40,278 bases of DNA, taken from positions 1-40,278 of the forward strand of contig JABDLU010000008.1 of the NCBI GenBank assembly GCA_013002865.1, read 5' to 3'. Of this stretch, positions 24,931 to 32,137 are shown one piece after another; the first letter of the stretch is position 1; each line of letters begins with the position of its first letter. A model generated the notes under the pieces. That model searched no databases. It saw nothing but the letters and a program-made list of their open reading frames with translations, and was not told the DNA's origin. This DNA comes from Acidimicrobiia bacterium (GTDB lineage: Bacteria; Actinomycetota; Acidimicrobiia; Spongiisociales; SHLN01). The position numbers and the translations under genes were made by a program.

Positions 24931-25325
24931 CGGTGGTCGACGCCTCGGTGCTCGTCGAGGCGCTCGTCAGTGGCAGCGCGCACGGGAGAGCGGCCCGGGG
25001 GCGACTGACGCAAGAGCCACAACTCCTCGCCCCCTACCTCGTCGATATCGAGGTAGCCAACGCGATCCGACGCCTGGAGGCAAGCGGGGCCGTGCCCCCT
25101 GCCCTGGCGGCGACGGCAATCGTTCAGCTGCGGCAATTGCCGGTGACCCGGGTCTCCCACACCCCCTTCCTTCCGCGGATCTGGGAGTTGCGATCCTCGA
25201 TCACTCCCTATGACGCCGTCTACGTGGCCCTCGCCGAAGCCGCCGGCACCCCACTCCTGACCGCAGACACCCGCCTCGCCTCAGCCCCCGCCATCGATTG
25301 CCAGATCGAGCTCCTCAACCCCTGA
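24927..25325 (+). CDS. VapC-like PIN-domain ribonuclease toxin
   Basis: A 132-aa PIN protein. The acidic metal-binding set is visible: Asp in VVDASVLVEAL (residue 5), Glu in LVDIEVANAIRR, Asp in ITPYDAVYVALAE, and Asp in LLTADTRLA. VapC toxins cleave RNA, commonly tRNA or rRNA, when the antitoxin is degraded. It is coupled to the antitoxin by a 4-base overlap. The module lies between the macroglobulin gene and the NACHT fusion. A heptamer repeat follows ten bases after its stop. Target RNA cannot be inferred. Confidence 0.9.
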   Translation: MTVVDASVLVEALVSGSAHGRAARGRLTQEPQLLAPYLVDIEVANAIRRLEASGAVPPALAATAIVQLRQLPVTRVSHTPFLPRIWELRSSITPYDAVYVALAEAAGTPLLTADTRLASAPAIDCQIELLNP

Positions 25326-25334
25326 GTTCGATAG

Positions 25335-25357
25335 GACGGGCGACGGGGGACGGGGGA
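25335..25357. repeat. Heptamer tandem repeat GACGGGN
   Basis: Three units of GACGGGC or GACGGGG plus a partial one fill the short convergent spacer between vapC-like and the NACHT fusion. The last unit touches the stop of the minus-strand gene. On the other strand the unit is NCCCGTC, the same as in the array at 30376. Confidence 0.6.
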
Positions 25358-28300
25358 CTAGACCGTCACCGCCACCCGGCAGCCGCGGAAGTTGAGCCAT
25401 TCGTCGGGGCGGAGGTCGTAGCGGTCGCGGCCCCGGTAGGTGGTGCGGGCGTGGACCTCACCGAGATACCAGGCGCCGCCCATCCCCACCCGGCTCACCG
25501 TGATGGGAGCGTTTTCGTTCTCGCGGCCGTCGTCGGGATCGTACGGGTAGGGCCAGCTGGTCTGGATGGGATCGTCACCCCACAGGCTGGAGGTGAGGTC
25601 GTAGGTGTTGCCGCATAGGTCGGCGATGCCTTCCGGGGTGTCACCGTCGGGGAAGACCCCGATCGGCGTCGGACCTCGCACGTGGGTCTCGGTCGTGTTG
25701 CCGCGCAGCGGGTCGAACTCGTTGCCGTAGGCGAACCGCCGCCGCTGGCGGCCTGCCGCGGCGGCCTCCCACTCGGCCTCGGTCGGCAATCGGAACGGCA
25801 GGTCGGATTGCACGGCCAGCCACAGGGTGTAGGCCCGGGCCTCGAACCAGCTGATCCCGATCACCGGCTGCATGGGATTGTTGAACCGGGGGTCGCGCCA
25901 GTGGCGGGGCTCGGTGCGGCGGCCCTCGGGGTAGTACTCACGCAGGTGGGCCTCGAATTCCTCGTCGGTCATGTTCATCCGACGCAGCCACAGCTCATAC
26001 ATGGGCCGCTCCATGCGGTCGCTGCGGTACTCCTCCTCAACCAGTTCGGGGTCGGCCTGGAAGCGGTCCCGCCAGAAGCGGGCCATGCGCCGCACGTTTA
26101 CCACCGTGTCGCGGCCCGAGCGCCACGCCTTGGCTTCGTCCCCGGGCCAGAATCGCTCGTCCTCATATCCGTCACCGGCGATGAAGCCCGCCCATTCCCG
26201 GTTGGTGACGGCGAACTTGCCGAGCGCAAACGGCTGCAGGGTCACCGGCCCGGCCGGCACCTCCTCGTAGTAGAGGACGCCCCGGTACTCGTAGGGCCCA
26301 TCAGACCCGATGACATACTCGCCACCCGGGACCTCCACCATTGGCGGGAGCAAGTACTCCCCGTACGGCCCGGTGCAGCGCTCGAAGCGGGGCCCGCCGA
26401 GGTGGCCGACGGCCAGGCCGGCGGCGACGCGGCGGCGCAGGTCGATGTCGGGCCGGCGACTGTCCGTCCATAGCCGGTTGGCGAGATCGTTCCGGATCTT
26501 GGGCTCGAGCAGACCGGCCAACTCGGGAAGCGCCGCGCACCGGCCCGCCAGTACCAGGTTGGCTTCAGCCAATTCCTCGATGAAGCGGCCCGGGTCGGGT
26601 GACATCGGCGCCGCCATCAACACCGTCTCCTCCCAGCCGGTGCCGGGCAGCGGGGGGAGTGGGTCGGCCGGGCCGAGTCCGGCCAGCTCTTCGTGCACCG
26701 GGATTGCGGAGGGCGGAACGAGCCGCTCCATCTCCGGCTGCGCCGTGAGGTGCCGGGCGGCGAAATACTCCTGGATCAGCTGGTGAGTGAACGTGACCTC
26801 GTCGGTGAGTTCACGCTCGTCGAGCACCCCGAGCGCCTCCGCCGCCGAGATCACCTCTTCGGCGGCAGGGTGGTCGATGAGCTCCAGCGCCCGGTCGTAG
26901 GCGGTTTGCACCAGCCAGCCGTCGCCGCCCTCGACCGTGGCCTGCATGCGGTAGGCGAGGCGCTCCAGGGCGGAAAGGAGGATTCCTCGGTCGGGGAGTT
27001 CCACCGGGGAGGACCAGCGCCACGAGATCACGCTGCGCCGGTCCCGGTCGGTGAGCAGTTCCTCATCGTCGAACAACGGGTTGTCGCGCTCCAGCTCGCG
27101 CTTGACGGCCTGGCGGACGAAGCCGGTGAACAGCCCGGCCCGGCCGGTGGGGATGGCGCCCTCCGCTTCCACCTGATCGACCAGCAGCTTGAGGAAGAAG
27201 GGCGACCGGAACATGTCGATGTGGTCGGTCCCTCCGATGTGCTCCCAGATCTCGGCCCAGCGGCGAGGGGAGTACAGCTTCAGGTATTGGCGGACCTGGC
27301 TGTTGGAGAGGGGCTCGAGGCGTACCTGCGGTACCCGCAGGGTGGGGGAGGACAGGGGAGTGGAATAGTCGAGGCTGCGGCACGAGAACACGAACCGGTT
27401 GCCCCACGCACCCGACGTGGTGGCGTGCACAAAGTCCTTCCAGGCCCGCACACTCGAGCGGTAGCCGGACTGCCCGGCGGCGTTCATCTCGTTGAGGCCG
27501 TCGAGGAGGAACAGCACCCGGCCGGCATCGACGAGCTCTTCGAGCGGAGCGAGGTCACCGGCGCGCTTCTCCCACATGTCGGCCGCCCACCCGGCCGGAT
27601 CGTCGCCCGACCGGTACTGGTTGAGCGGCAGGTAGAGGGTGATGGGAGCGGACTCGTCGCCCCCCTGGATGCCTCGCAGCGCGGCTTCCAGCTCCAGCCG
27701 GCGCAGCACGGTGCTCTTGCCGGCGCCGGGCGATCCCAGCACGACCAGGGCCGGGTCGGGCACCTCCCGCAGCAGTTTGCCGACGCTTTCGATCGGCCTG
27801 CTGTCGGTGCCCCAGCGCTCACCGTCGCTGTCCTCACCCTGGTCGACCAGCATGGTCAGCTCGACGAAGCGGGCGTCGATCTGGTAGCGGGGTTGGGACC
27901 ATTGCACCAGTCGGGCCAGGCGGTATTCGTCGAACGACCCGGGGTCGCGCCGGACCAGGGCGGCCAGGTCATCTGGGGACACCACCGCCCGGCCGTCGTC
28001 GGCGCGCAGTTGTTCCAGAAGCGCAGCCGGGTCCGCCGCCGGCGCGTCCGACGCGAAGCGGATTCGCCGGCCGGGGTCGAGGTGAGACGGAGTGCGCAGC
28101 GGCGGCAGCTGTCCTGCCCGTTCGGTCGGCACCAGCTCGAACACGGTCTCGACGTGCTCGTGGTCCTGCAGCAGACGGGCTCCCCACGACCGGATCTCGA
28201 TCGAATCAGGCAGGCTGCCCGCTACCTGGTCGTAGGCGGCGGCGGTGAGCAGGATCTGCCCGCCGTGCCCGGCCGAGTTGAGCCGGGCGGCCCGCTCCAG

Positions 28301-29239
28301 GGCCTCCGGGCTGGCGGTGCCGTCGCCAACATGGATGGCGGCGCGGGTGAGGAGGGTGCCGATCCCGGGCCAGTCGGCCTCCCACGGCTCGGTCTCGATG
28401 CGCCGCAGCAGCGCCACCGCCGCCCGGCCGGCGGCGTCGGCGGACGGGAACTGCAGGAACGACGATCCCGGTCCGGCCTCCAGCACCCGGCCCTCGAACT
28501 CGGTGGTCACGGACTCGACCAGGGCTTCGTAGCGGCTAACGATGGAAGAGATCGATTCGGCGAATCGGACCGTCAGCTGGTCGGCGTCTTCCAGGTCGAG
28601 ATGCACGATGGCGGGCCCGGTTGCCGCCGAAGCCGCCCGCGCCGGAGTAGGGGTTCCCCCTTCCCGGGCGGCGAGCAGTGCTTCGGGCCGCCACAACAGT
28701 TCATAGAGGCGGTGCAGGGTGTCGGTACCGCGCAGCCCCCGCTCCTCGAAGAACGCACAGCGGCCGGCCAGGGCGCCGTCGAGTGTGGCGTAGACGGCGT
28801 CGGAGATGATGATCTGGTCGCCGTCGGCCAGCTGCTCGATGCGGGAGGCCACGTTGATGACGTTCCCGTACATCGTGTGCTCCTCGCGGATCCCCACCCC
28901 GGCGTGGATGGCGATGCGGACGTGCAACTGGTCGATCCGGTCGCCGACATCCCTGTTAGCGACGGCGATGGCGTGCTGCATCTCGATGGCGGCCCGGCAC
29001 GCATCGGGCCCTTGCGGGAAGATCGCCAGCATCCCGTCGCCGGTGTGGGCGATGATCTCGCCGCCCCACTCGGCCACCAGCGGATGGAGCAGGTCGTCGT
29101 GCAGCTGGACCTTGCGGCGCCCGGCCTCGTCGCCCTTCAGGGTGTAGTAGGCGGTCGAGCCCTCGATGTCGGTGAACATGGCCACGGCGAACCGCGCGGC
29201 CGACGATGCGGATGGGCTGTGCCGGCTGTTCGCATCCAT
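25358..29239 (-). CDS. Cyclase - pseudocyclase - NACHT ATPase - FGE-fold fusion protein
   Basis: This 1293-aa protein has four regions. Residues 15-185 form a class III cyclase domain with metal Asp24 (MFTDIEGST) and Asp68 (HTGDG) and the Asn/Arg of NVINVASRIEQ, but Ala64 in the place of the usual base-selecting Lys. Residues about 205-375 are a second, degenerate cyclase fold (HLDLEDADQLT, LEAGPGSSFLQF). Residues about 490-860 are a NACHT NTPase with P-loop LGSPGAGKST near 500, Walker B VLFLLDGLNEM near 580 and a helical end FTHQLIQEYFAARHL. Residues about 960-1293 are an FGE-sulfatase/C-type-lectin-like fold from VPGGEYVIGS to FRGCRVAVTV. A GGGGGGCGGAG site precedes the ATG. It resembles STAND immune or signalling switches: sensor at one end, output at the other. 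That role is inferred. Confidence 0.88.
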   Translation of the reverse strand: MDANSRHSPSASSAARFAVAMFTDIEGSTAYYTLKGDEAGRRKVQLHDDLLHPLVAEWGGEIIAHTGDGMLAIFPQGPDACRAAIEMQHAIAVANRDVGDRIDQLHVRIAIHAGVGIREEHTMYGNVINVASRIEQLADGDQIIISDAVYATLDGALAGRCAFFEERGLRGTDTLHRLYELLWRPEALLAAREGGTPTPARAASAATGPAIVHLDLEDADQLTVRFAESISSIVSRYEALVESVTTEFEGRVLEAGPGSSFLQFPSADAAGRAAVALLRRIETEPWEADWPGIGTLLTRAAIHVGDGTASPEALERAARLNSAGHGGQILLTAAAYDQVAGSLPDSIEIRSWGARLLQDHEHVETVFELVPTERAGQLPPLRTPSHLDPGRRIRFASDAPAADPAALLEQLRADDGRAVVSPDDLAALVRRDPGSFDEYRLARLVQWSQPRYQIDARFVELTMLVDQGEDSDGERWGTDSRPIESVGKLLREVPDPALVVLGSPGAGKSTVLRRLELEAALRGIQGGDESAPITLYLPLNQYRSGDDPAGWAADMWEKRAGDLAPLEELVDAGRVLFLLDGLNEMNAAGQSGYRSSVRAWKDFVHATTSGAWGNRFVFSCRSLDYSTPLSSPTLRVPQVRLEPLSNSQVRQYLKLYSPRRWAEIWEHIGGTDHIDMFRSPFFLKLLVDQVEAEGAIPTGRAGLFTGFVRQAVKRELERDNPLFDDEELLTDRDRRSVISWRWSSPVELPDRGILLSALERLAYRMQATVEGGDGWLVQTAYDRALELIDHPAAEEVISAAEALGVLDERELTDEVTFTHQLIQEYFAARHLTAQPEMERLVPPSAIPVHEELAGLGPADPLPPLPGTGWEETVLMAAPMSPDPGRFIEELAEANLVLAGRCAALPELAGLLEPKIRNDLANRLWTDSRRPDIDLRRRVAAGLAVGHLGGPRFERCTGPYGEYLLPPMVEVPGGEYVIGSDGPYEYRGVLYYEEVPAGPVTLQPFALGKFAVTNREWAGFIAGDGYEDERFWPGDEAKAWRSGRDTVVNVRRMARFWRDRFQADPELVEEEYRSDRMERPMYELWLRRMNMTDEEFEAHLREYYPEGRRTEPRHWRDPRFNNPMQPVIGISWFEARAYTLWLAVQSDLPFRLPTEAEWEAAAAGRQRRRFAYGNEFDPLRGNTTETHVRGPTPIGVFPDGDTPEGIADLCGNTYDLTSSLWGDDPIQTSWPYPYDPDDGRENENAPITVSRVGMGGAWYLGEVHARTTYRGRDRYDLRPDEWLNFRGCRVAVTV

Positions 29240-29286
29240 CTCCGCCCCCCGAGACCTCCCCGTCGTTCACGCGGCCGGGCTGATCG

Positions 29287-29292
29287 ACCCTA
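29287..29292 (-). promoter_or_regulatory. Candidate -10 box for the cyclase-NACHT fusion gene
   Basis: TAGGGT on the minus strand lies about 48 bases before the ATG at 29239, in the divergent spacer shared with mltG. Confidence 0.35.
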
Positions 29293-29343
29293 CCAAAGGG
29301 GCTGCCGGGCGGGCTCGGCAATCCGTTGCTCACCTTCGCGCGG

Positions 29344-29349
29344 CAGTAT
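29344..29349 (+). promoter_or_regulatory. -10 box for a leaderless mltG-like transcript
   Basis: CAGTAT stands 7 bases before the GTG at 29357. There is no ribosome site. Confidence 0.4.
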
Positions 29350-29356
29350 TGGGCAT

Positions 29357-30373
29357 GTGAACCGACGATTGCTTCCGTGGCTGCTGGCCCTTGCCGTTCT
29401 CGCAGCGGGTGTCTACCTGGTGGCCGGACGAAGCGGCGACCGCGAGGCGCCTCAGGTGCTGGCGGCCGAGCAGACCACAACGACGCAACCGGGAACTGCT
29501 CCCTCAACCGCCACAGCCCAGCCGTCCACAACAACGACGACGTCCCCCACTACGACGACCGTTGCACCTTCGACCACGACGACGGTCGGGTCGACCACAA
29601 CCACGAGTCCACCGACGACCACCACCACGGTTCCACCCCCGACGACGACCTCCGTGGCGCCCAGCGATTACGCATTTGTTCCCAAACCGGCCCCGGGCTT
29701 GAACACCGTTGCGCCCGGTGGAGCGCTGACCAAGCATCTGGCGGCCGACATCGCGGCAGCGTTCGGATTTGAGACGGCGACCGTCGAGGCGGCCATCGGA
29801 GGAGTGGATCTCCCCCCGGAGGCCGGCGGCAACCCGGAGGGCTGGCTGGCCCCAGGGACCTACCAGCCCGCCGAGGGCGCTACCGCCGCCGACGTCGTCC
29901 AAGCGATGGTGGACCGGCGCGTGGAACAGCTCGAACAGCGGGGGATTCCGCGAGCGCAGTGGCGTCGAGTCCTGACGGCGGCGTCGGTGATCGAGAAGGA
30001 GACCTACAACCAGACCGAGAAACCCCGCGTGGCGCGCGTGTTGGCGAACCGGCTGGCCGGCGGCGGCAAGCTGCAGATGGACTCGATCATCTTGTATCCG
30101 GTGCCCGAAGATCGCATCTTCACCACCGCTGCCGAGCGCGCCTCCAACCAGCCGTACAACTCCTACGAGCACAACGGCCTGCCGCCCACCCCGATCTCGG
30201 CCCCCGACGAAGCGTCCATCGACGCCTTCCTATCCCCACCTCCCGGGAGCTGGTGGTTCTACGTCACCATCAACCTGCACACCGGCGAAACCCTCTTCGC
30301 TAACACCTACGAACAACACCAGGCCAACGCCGCCCTCCTCTACGCCTGGCTCGAAGACAACCCGACGCGGTAG
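29357..30373 (+). CDS. mltG: MltG-family endolytic transglycosylase with Thr/Pro-rich stalk
   Basis: A 338-aa protein. Residues 7-24 (PWLLALAVLAAGVYLVAG) form the membrane anchor and residues 40-100 a Thr/Pro/Ser stalk. The YceG/MltG domain follows: LAPGTYQPAEGATA, catalytic Glu213 in ASVIEKETYN, RVARVLANRLAGGGKLQMDS, YNSYEHNGLPPTPIS, and near the end the strand WWFYVTINLHTGETLF. MltG cuts nascent peptidoglycan at the membrane and sets glycan length. The LysM-like front domain of longer members is reduced, so the protein is at the short end. The GTG start at 29357 fits the -10 spacing; the ATG two bases earlier is in another frame. It is divergent from the NACHT fusion and not next to the usual ruvX/aroE genes. 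Confidence 0.9.
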   Translation: MNRRLLPWLLALAVLAAGVYLVAGRSGDREAPQVLAAEQTTTTQPGTAPSTATAQPSTTTTTSPTTTTVAPSTTTTVGSTTTTSPPTTTTTVPPPTTTSVAPSDYAFVPKPAPGLNTVAPGGALTKHLAADIAAAFGFETATVEAAIGGVDLPPEAGGNPEGWLAPGTYQPAEGATAADVVQAMVDRRVEQLEQRGIPRAQWRRVLTAASVIEKETYNQTEKPRVARVLANRLAGGGKLQMDSIILYPVPEDRIFTTAAERASNQPYNSYEHNGLPPTPISAPDEASIDAFLSPPPGSWWFYVTINLHTGETLFANTYEQHQANAALLYAWLEDNPTR

Positions 30374-30375
30374 GC

Positions 30376-30460
30376 GGTCGCCGGACGCCGGACGCCGGAC
30401 GCCGGTCGCCGGTCGCCCGTCGCCCGTCCCCAGACCCCCGTCGCCCGTCCCCAGACCCCC
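30376..30460. repeat. Heptamer array (GCCGGAC/GCCGGTC/GCCCGTC) ending in two perfect 21-bp copies
   Basis: The array starts 3 bases after the mltG-like stop. Three GCCGGAC, two GCCGGTC and two GCCCGTC units run in register. They are followed by perfect tandem copies of a 21-bp unit at 30419-30439 and 30440-30460. Each copy begins GTCGCCCGTCCCC and ends in AGACCCCC. The array belongs to the same heptamer family as 25335-25357. Confidence 0.75.
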
Positions 30461-30489
30461 GCCCGATAGGGCAGGCCGGTCGTGTCAGT

Positions 30490-30570
30490 CCCCCGGCCCG
30501 CAGGGCTGGGGGAAGGTACCGCCGCCGGAGCGCAGCGGAGGCGGGGGTAGGGGGTCTTCTGTACCCCACA
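30490..30570. repeat. Composite of palindromic (REP-like) stem-loops
   Basis: First hairpin: arms 30490-30499 and 30503-30512 with loop GCA and one G-T pair. Second: TACCGCC to GGCGG around the core GAGCGCAGCG (30517-30549). Third: GGGGTA pairs with TACCCC up to about 30567. The second has the same core as the 60-bp array at 39830-40060. The first could end the mltG transcript. From 30571 to 30669 nothing else is seen but the ribosome site of the next gene. Confidence 0.55.
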
Positions 30571-30669
30571 GGGGGCGATTTGCGCAAGCAGCCCTTCGCC
30601 CAGCGGACAGCCAGACGTTTCTGCTTCGGGCCTTTTGGGTAATGGCAGGGTGATCGAACAGGGGGAACG

Positions 30670-31065
30670 ATGACGACCACTGATCAATCAACAACAACCA
30701 TCGACATCTCACCCGCGAGGACGTTTGGCGTTGGGCTTGCGGCCGCTGTGGGATACGTCGTGGGCTTCTACGCCGGGCTCATCGCTCTGCTGATGATCAC
30801 CGGCTTCGACGGCATCGCCGATGCACCATTTGAGTGGGCGACGATCCCGGCCGGGATGTTGCTGGCGGGCGCGGCTGGCGCTCTTGCCAGCCCGGAACGG
30901 CGCGTCGCAATCGCGCCCGCCCTGGGGAGCGCTGCCGTCGCGGCGGTACCAACGGTGCTCGGGGTCATGGCGCTGGACGGCGACTACGGGCACGCCATCG
31001 TGATCGGGGGAGTGGTGGCCATCGCGGCCACAACTACCGCAGTGGTGACCGCACATCGCTCCTAG
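30670..31065 (+). CDS. Small integral membrane protein, unknown function
   Basis: The 131-aa protein has an N-terminal Thr-rich polar tail and four hydrophobic segments: about 18-42 (GLAAAVGYVVGFYAGLIALL), 56-71 (TIPAGMLLAGAAGALA), 80-98 and 106-125. It ends VTAHRS. No family is recognised; it resembles generic four-helix actinobacterial membrane proteins. GGGGGAACG precedes the ATG at 30670. It is flanked by the repeat-rich spacer upstream and the tandem 15-bp repeat downstream. Nothing indicates its substrate or partner. Confidence 0.7.
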   Translation: MTTTDQSTTTIDISPARTFGVGLAAAVGYVVGFYAGLIALLMITGFDGIADAPFEWATIPAGMLLAGAAGALASPERRVAIAPALGSAAVAAVPTVLGVMALDGDYGHAIVIGGVVAIAATTTAVVTAHRS

Positions 31066-31084
31066 CTCGGAGGCCCGCCGGTTC

Positions 31085-31114
31085 GGGGTAGACATCTAAG
31101 GGGTAGACATCTAA
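31085..31114. promoter_or_regulatory. Tandem 15-bp direct repeat upstream of the SDR operon
   Basis: Two perfect, abutting copies of GGGGTAGACATCTAA occupy the spacer about 40 bases before the SDR start. Each contains the dyad TAGA-CA-TCTA. Side-by-side copies one and a half turns apart look like a regulator site. No regulator gene is adjacent. Confidence 0.55.
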
Positions 31115-31152
31115 GACGTGAAATACTCCAGCCAACCACCAAAGGGTCTCGA

Positions 31153-32118
31153 ATGAACAAGCTCTCCCTTCCTGCCTCGCTGGTCGACAGCGCCCTGGAA
31201 GGCACCATCGTCGCCAGTTTCTCCAGGATCGGCTTCACCGTCCGCGACAAGCTGTACGACCTCTCGCCGGTCGATGCAGACTTGACGGGCCGGGTGGCGA
31301 TCGTCACCGGCGGCACCAGCGGCATCGGGCGGGCCACTGTCGCCGGCCTGATGGCAACAGGAGCCAAGGTCTATCTGACATCTCGCAGTGAGGAGCGCGC
31401 CGACGAGGCCGCCAAGGAGCTGAACGAGTCCGGCAGCCCGGGGACCGCCGTGGGGCGCAGCCTCGACACCGGCGATTTCGAGAGCATTCGCGCGTTTGCC
31501 GACCAGATGGCGAGCGATGTCGCCGAGATCGACATGCTGATCAACAACGCCGGCGCCCTCACCGACGAGTACCGCACCGGTGAGCAGGGGATCGAGTTGA
31601 CGCTCTCCTCCCATCTGCTCGGCCCCTACCTGCTCACCAACCTGTTGCGACCCCACCTCACCAGTGGGGCCCGGGTGCTGTTCATGTCCTCCGGCGGCAT
31701 GTACACCCAGGGGCTCGACCTCGACAAGATCGAGATGTCCGAAACCGACTACCGGGGCGCCGTCGCCTATGCCAGGGCCAAGCGAGGCCAGGTCGAGATG
31801 GTGACCTACCTCGGCCCGCAGTGGGCTCCCGAGGTTGTCATGCACGCCATGCACCCCGGCTGGGTGGACACCGCCGGCGTCGACGCCGGCATCCCATTGT
31901 TCGGCAAGATCATGGGCCCGATCCTCCGCACCGCCGAGCAGGGAGCCGACACCATGGTCTGGCTGGCCGCCACCGGCGGCGGCTCGGCCGCACCCGGTCA
32001 GTTCTGGCACGACCGCCGGCCCCGCCGCACCGTATACATCCCAGGAACGGGAACCGACGACGCCAACCGCCGCCGGCTGATCGACTGGCTCGATCAGCAC
32101 GCCGGCTTGTCGACGTAG
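31153..32118 (+). CDS. SDR family oxidoreductase (DHRS12-like)
   Basis: The 321-aa protein has an N-terminal helix region (FSRIGFTVRDKLYDLSPVDA), then the SDR core: TGGTSGIGRATVAGLMATGA, SRSEERADEAA (Arg after strand 2 may favour NADP), INNAGALTDE, catalytic Ser in FMSSGGMYTQ, and Tyr/Lys in YARAKRGQVEM. The HPGWVDTAGVD segment closes the site. The extra N-terminus and the substitution pattern match the SDR40C/DHRS12 group, whose substrates are poorly known. AAAGGG precedes the ATG at 31153. It begins a four-gene unit with a ThDP enzyme 19 bases later and follows the tandem 15-bp repeat. Confidence 0.88.
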   Translation: MNKLSLPASLVDSALEGTIVASFSRIGFTVRDKLYDLSPVDADLTGRVAIVTGGTSGIGRATVAGLMATGAKVYLTSRSEERADEAAKELNESGSPGTAVGRSLDTGDFESIRAFADQMASDVAEIDMLINNAGALTDEYRTGEQGIELTLSSHLLGPYLLTNLLRPHLTSGARVLFMSSGGMYTQGLDLDKIEMSETDYRGAVAYARAKRGQVEMVTYLGPQWAPEVVMHAMHPGWVDTAGVDAGIPLFGKIMGPILRTAEQGADTMVWLAATGGGSAAPGQFWHDRRPRRTVYIPGTGTDDANRRRLIDWLDQHAGLST

Positions 32119-32137
32119 CCAACGCAAGGAGATACTC

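Noticed and set aside
25358-29239. Complete diversity-generating retroelement
   Set aside because: No reverse transcriptase and no template-repeat copy of the C-terminal region were found in the window.
26693-29356. Long plus-strand open frame running into the mltG-like gene, antisense to the NACHT fusion
   Set aside because: It mirrors the codon pattern of the minus-strand gene (high-GC antisense openness), gives a His/Arg/Gly-rich product with no domain, and the transglycosylase start at 29357 is clear.
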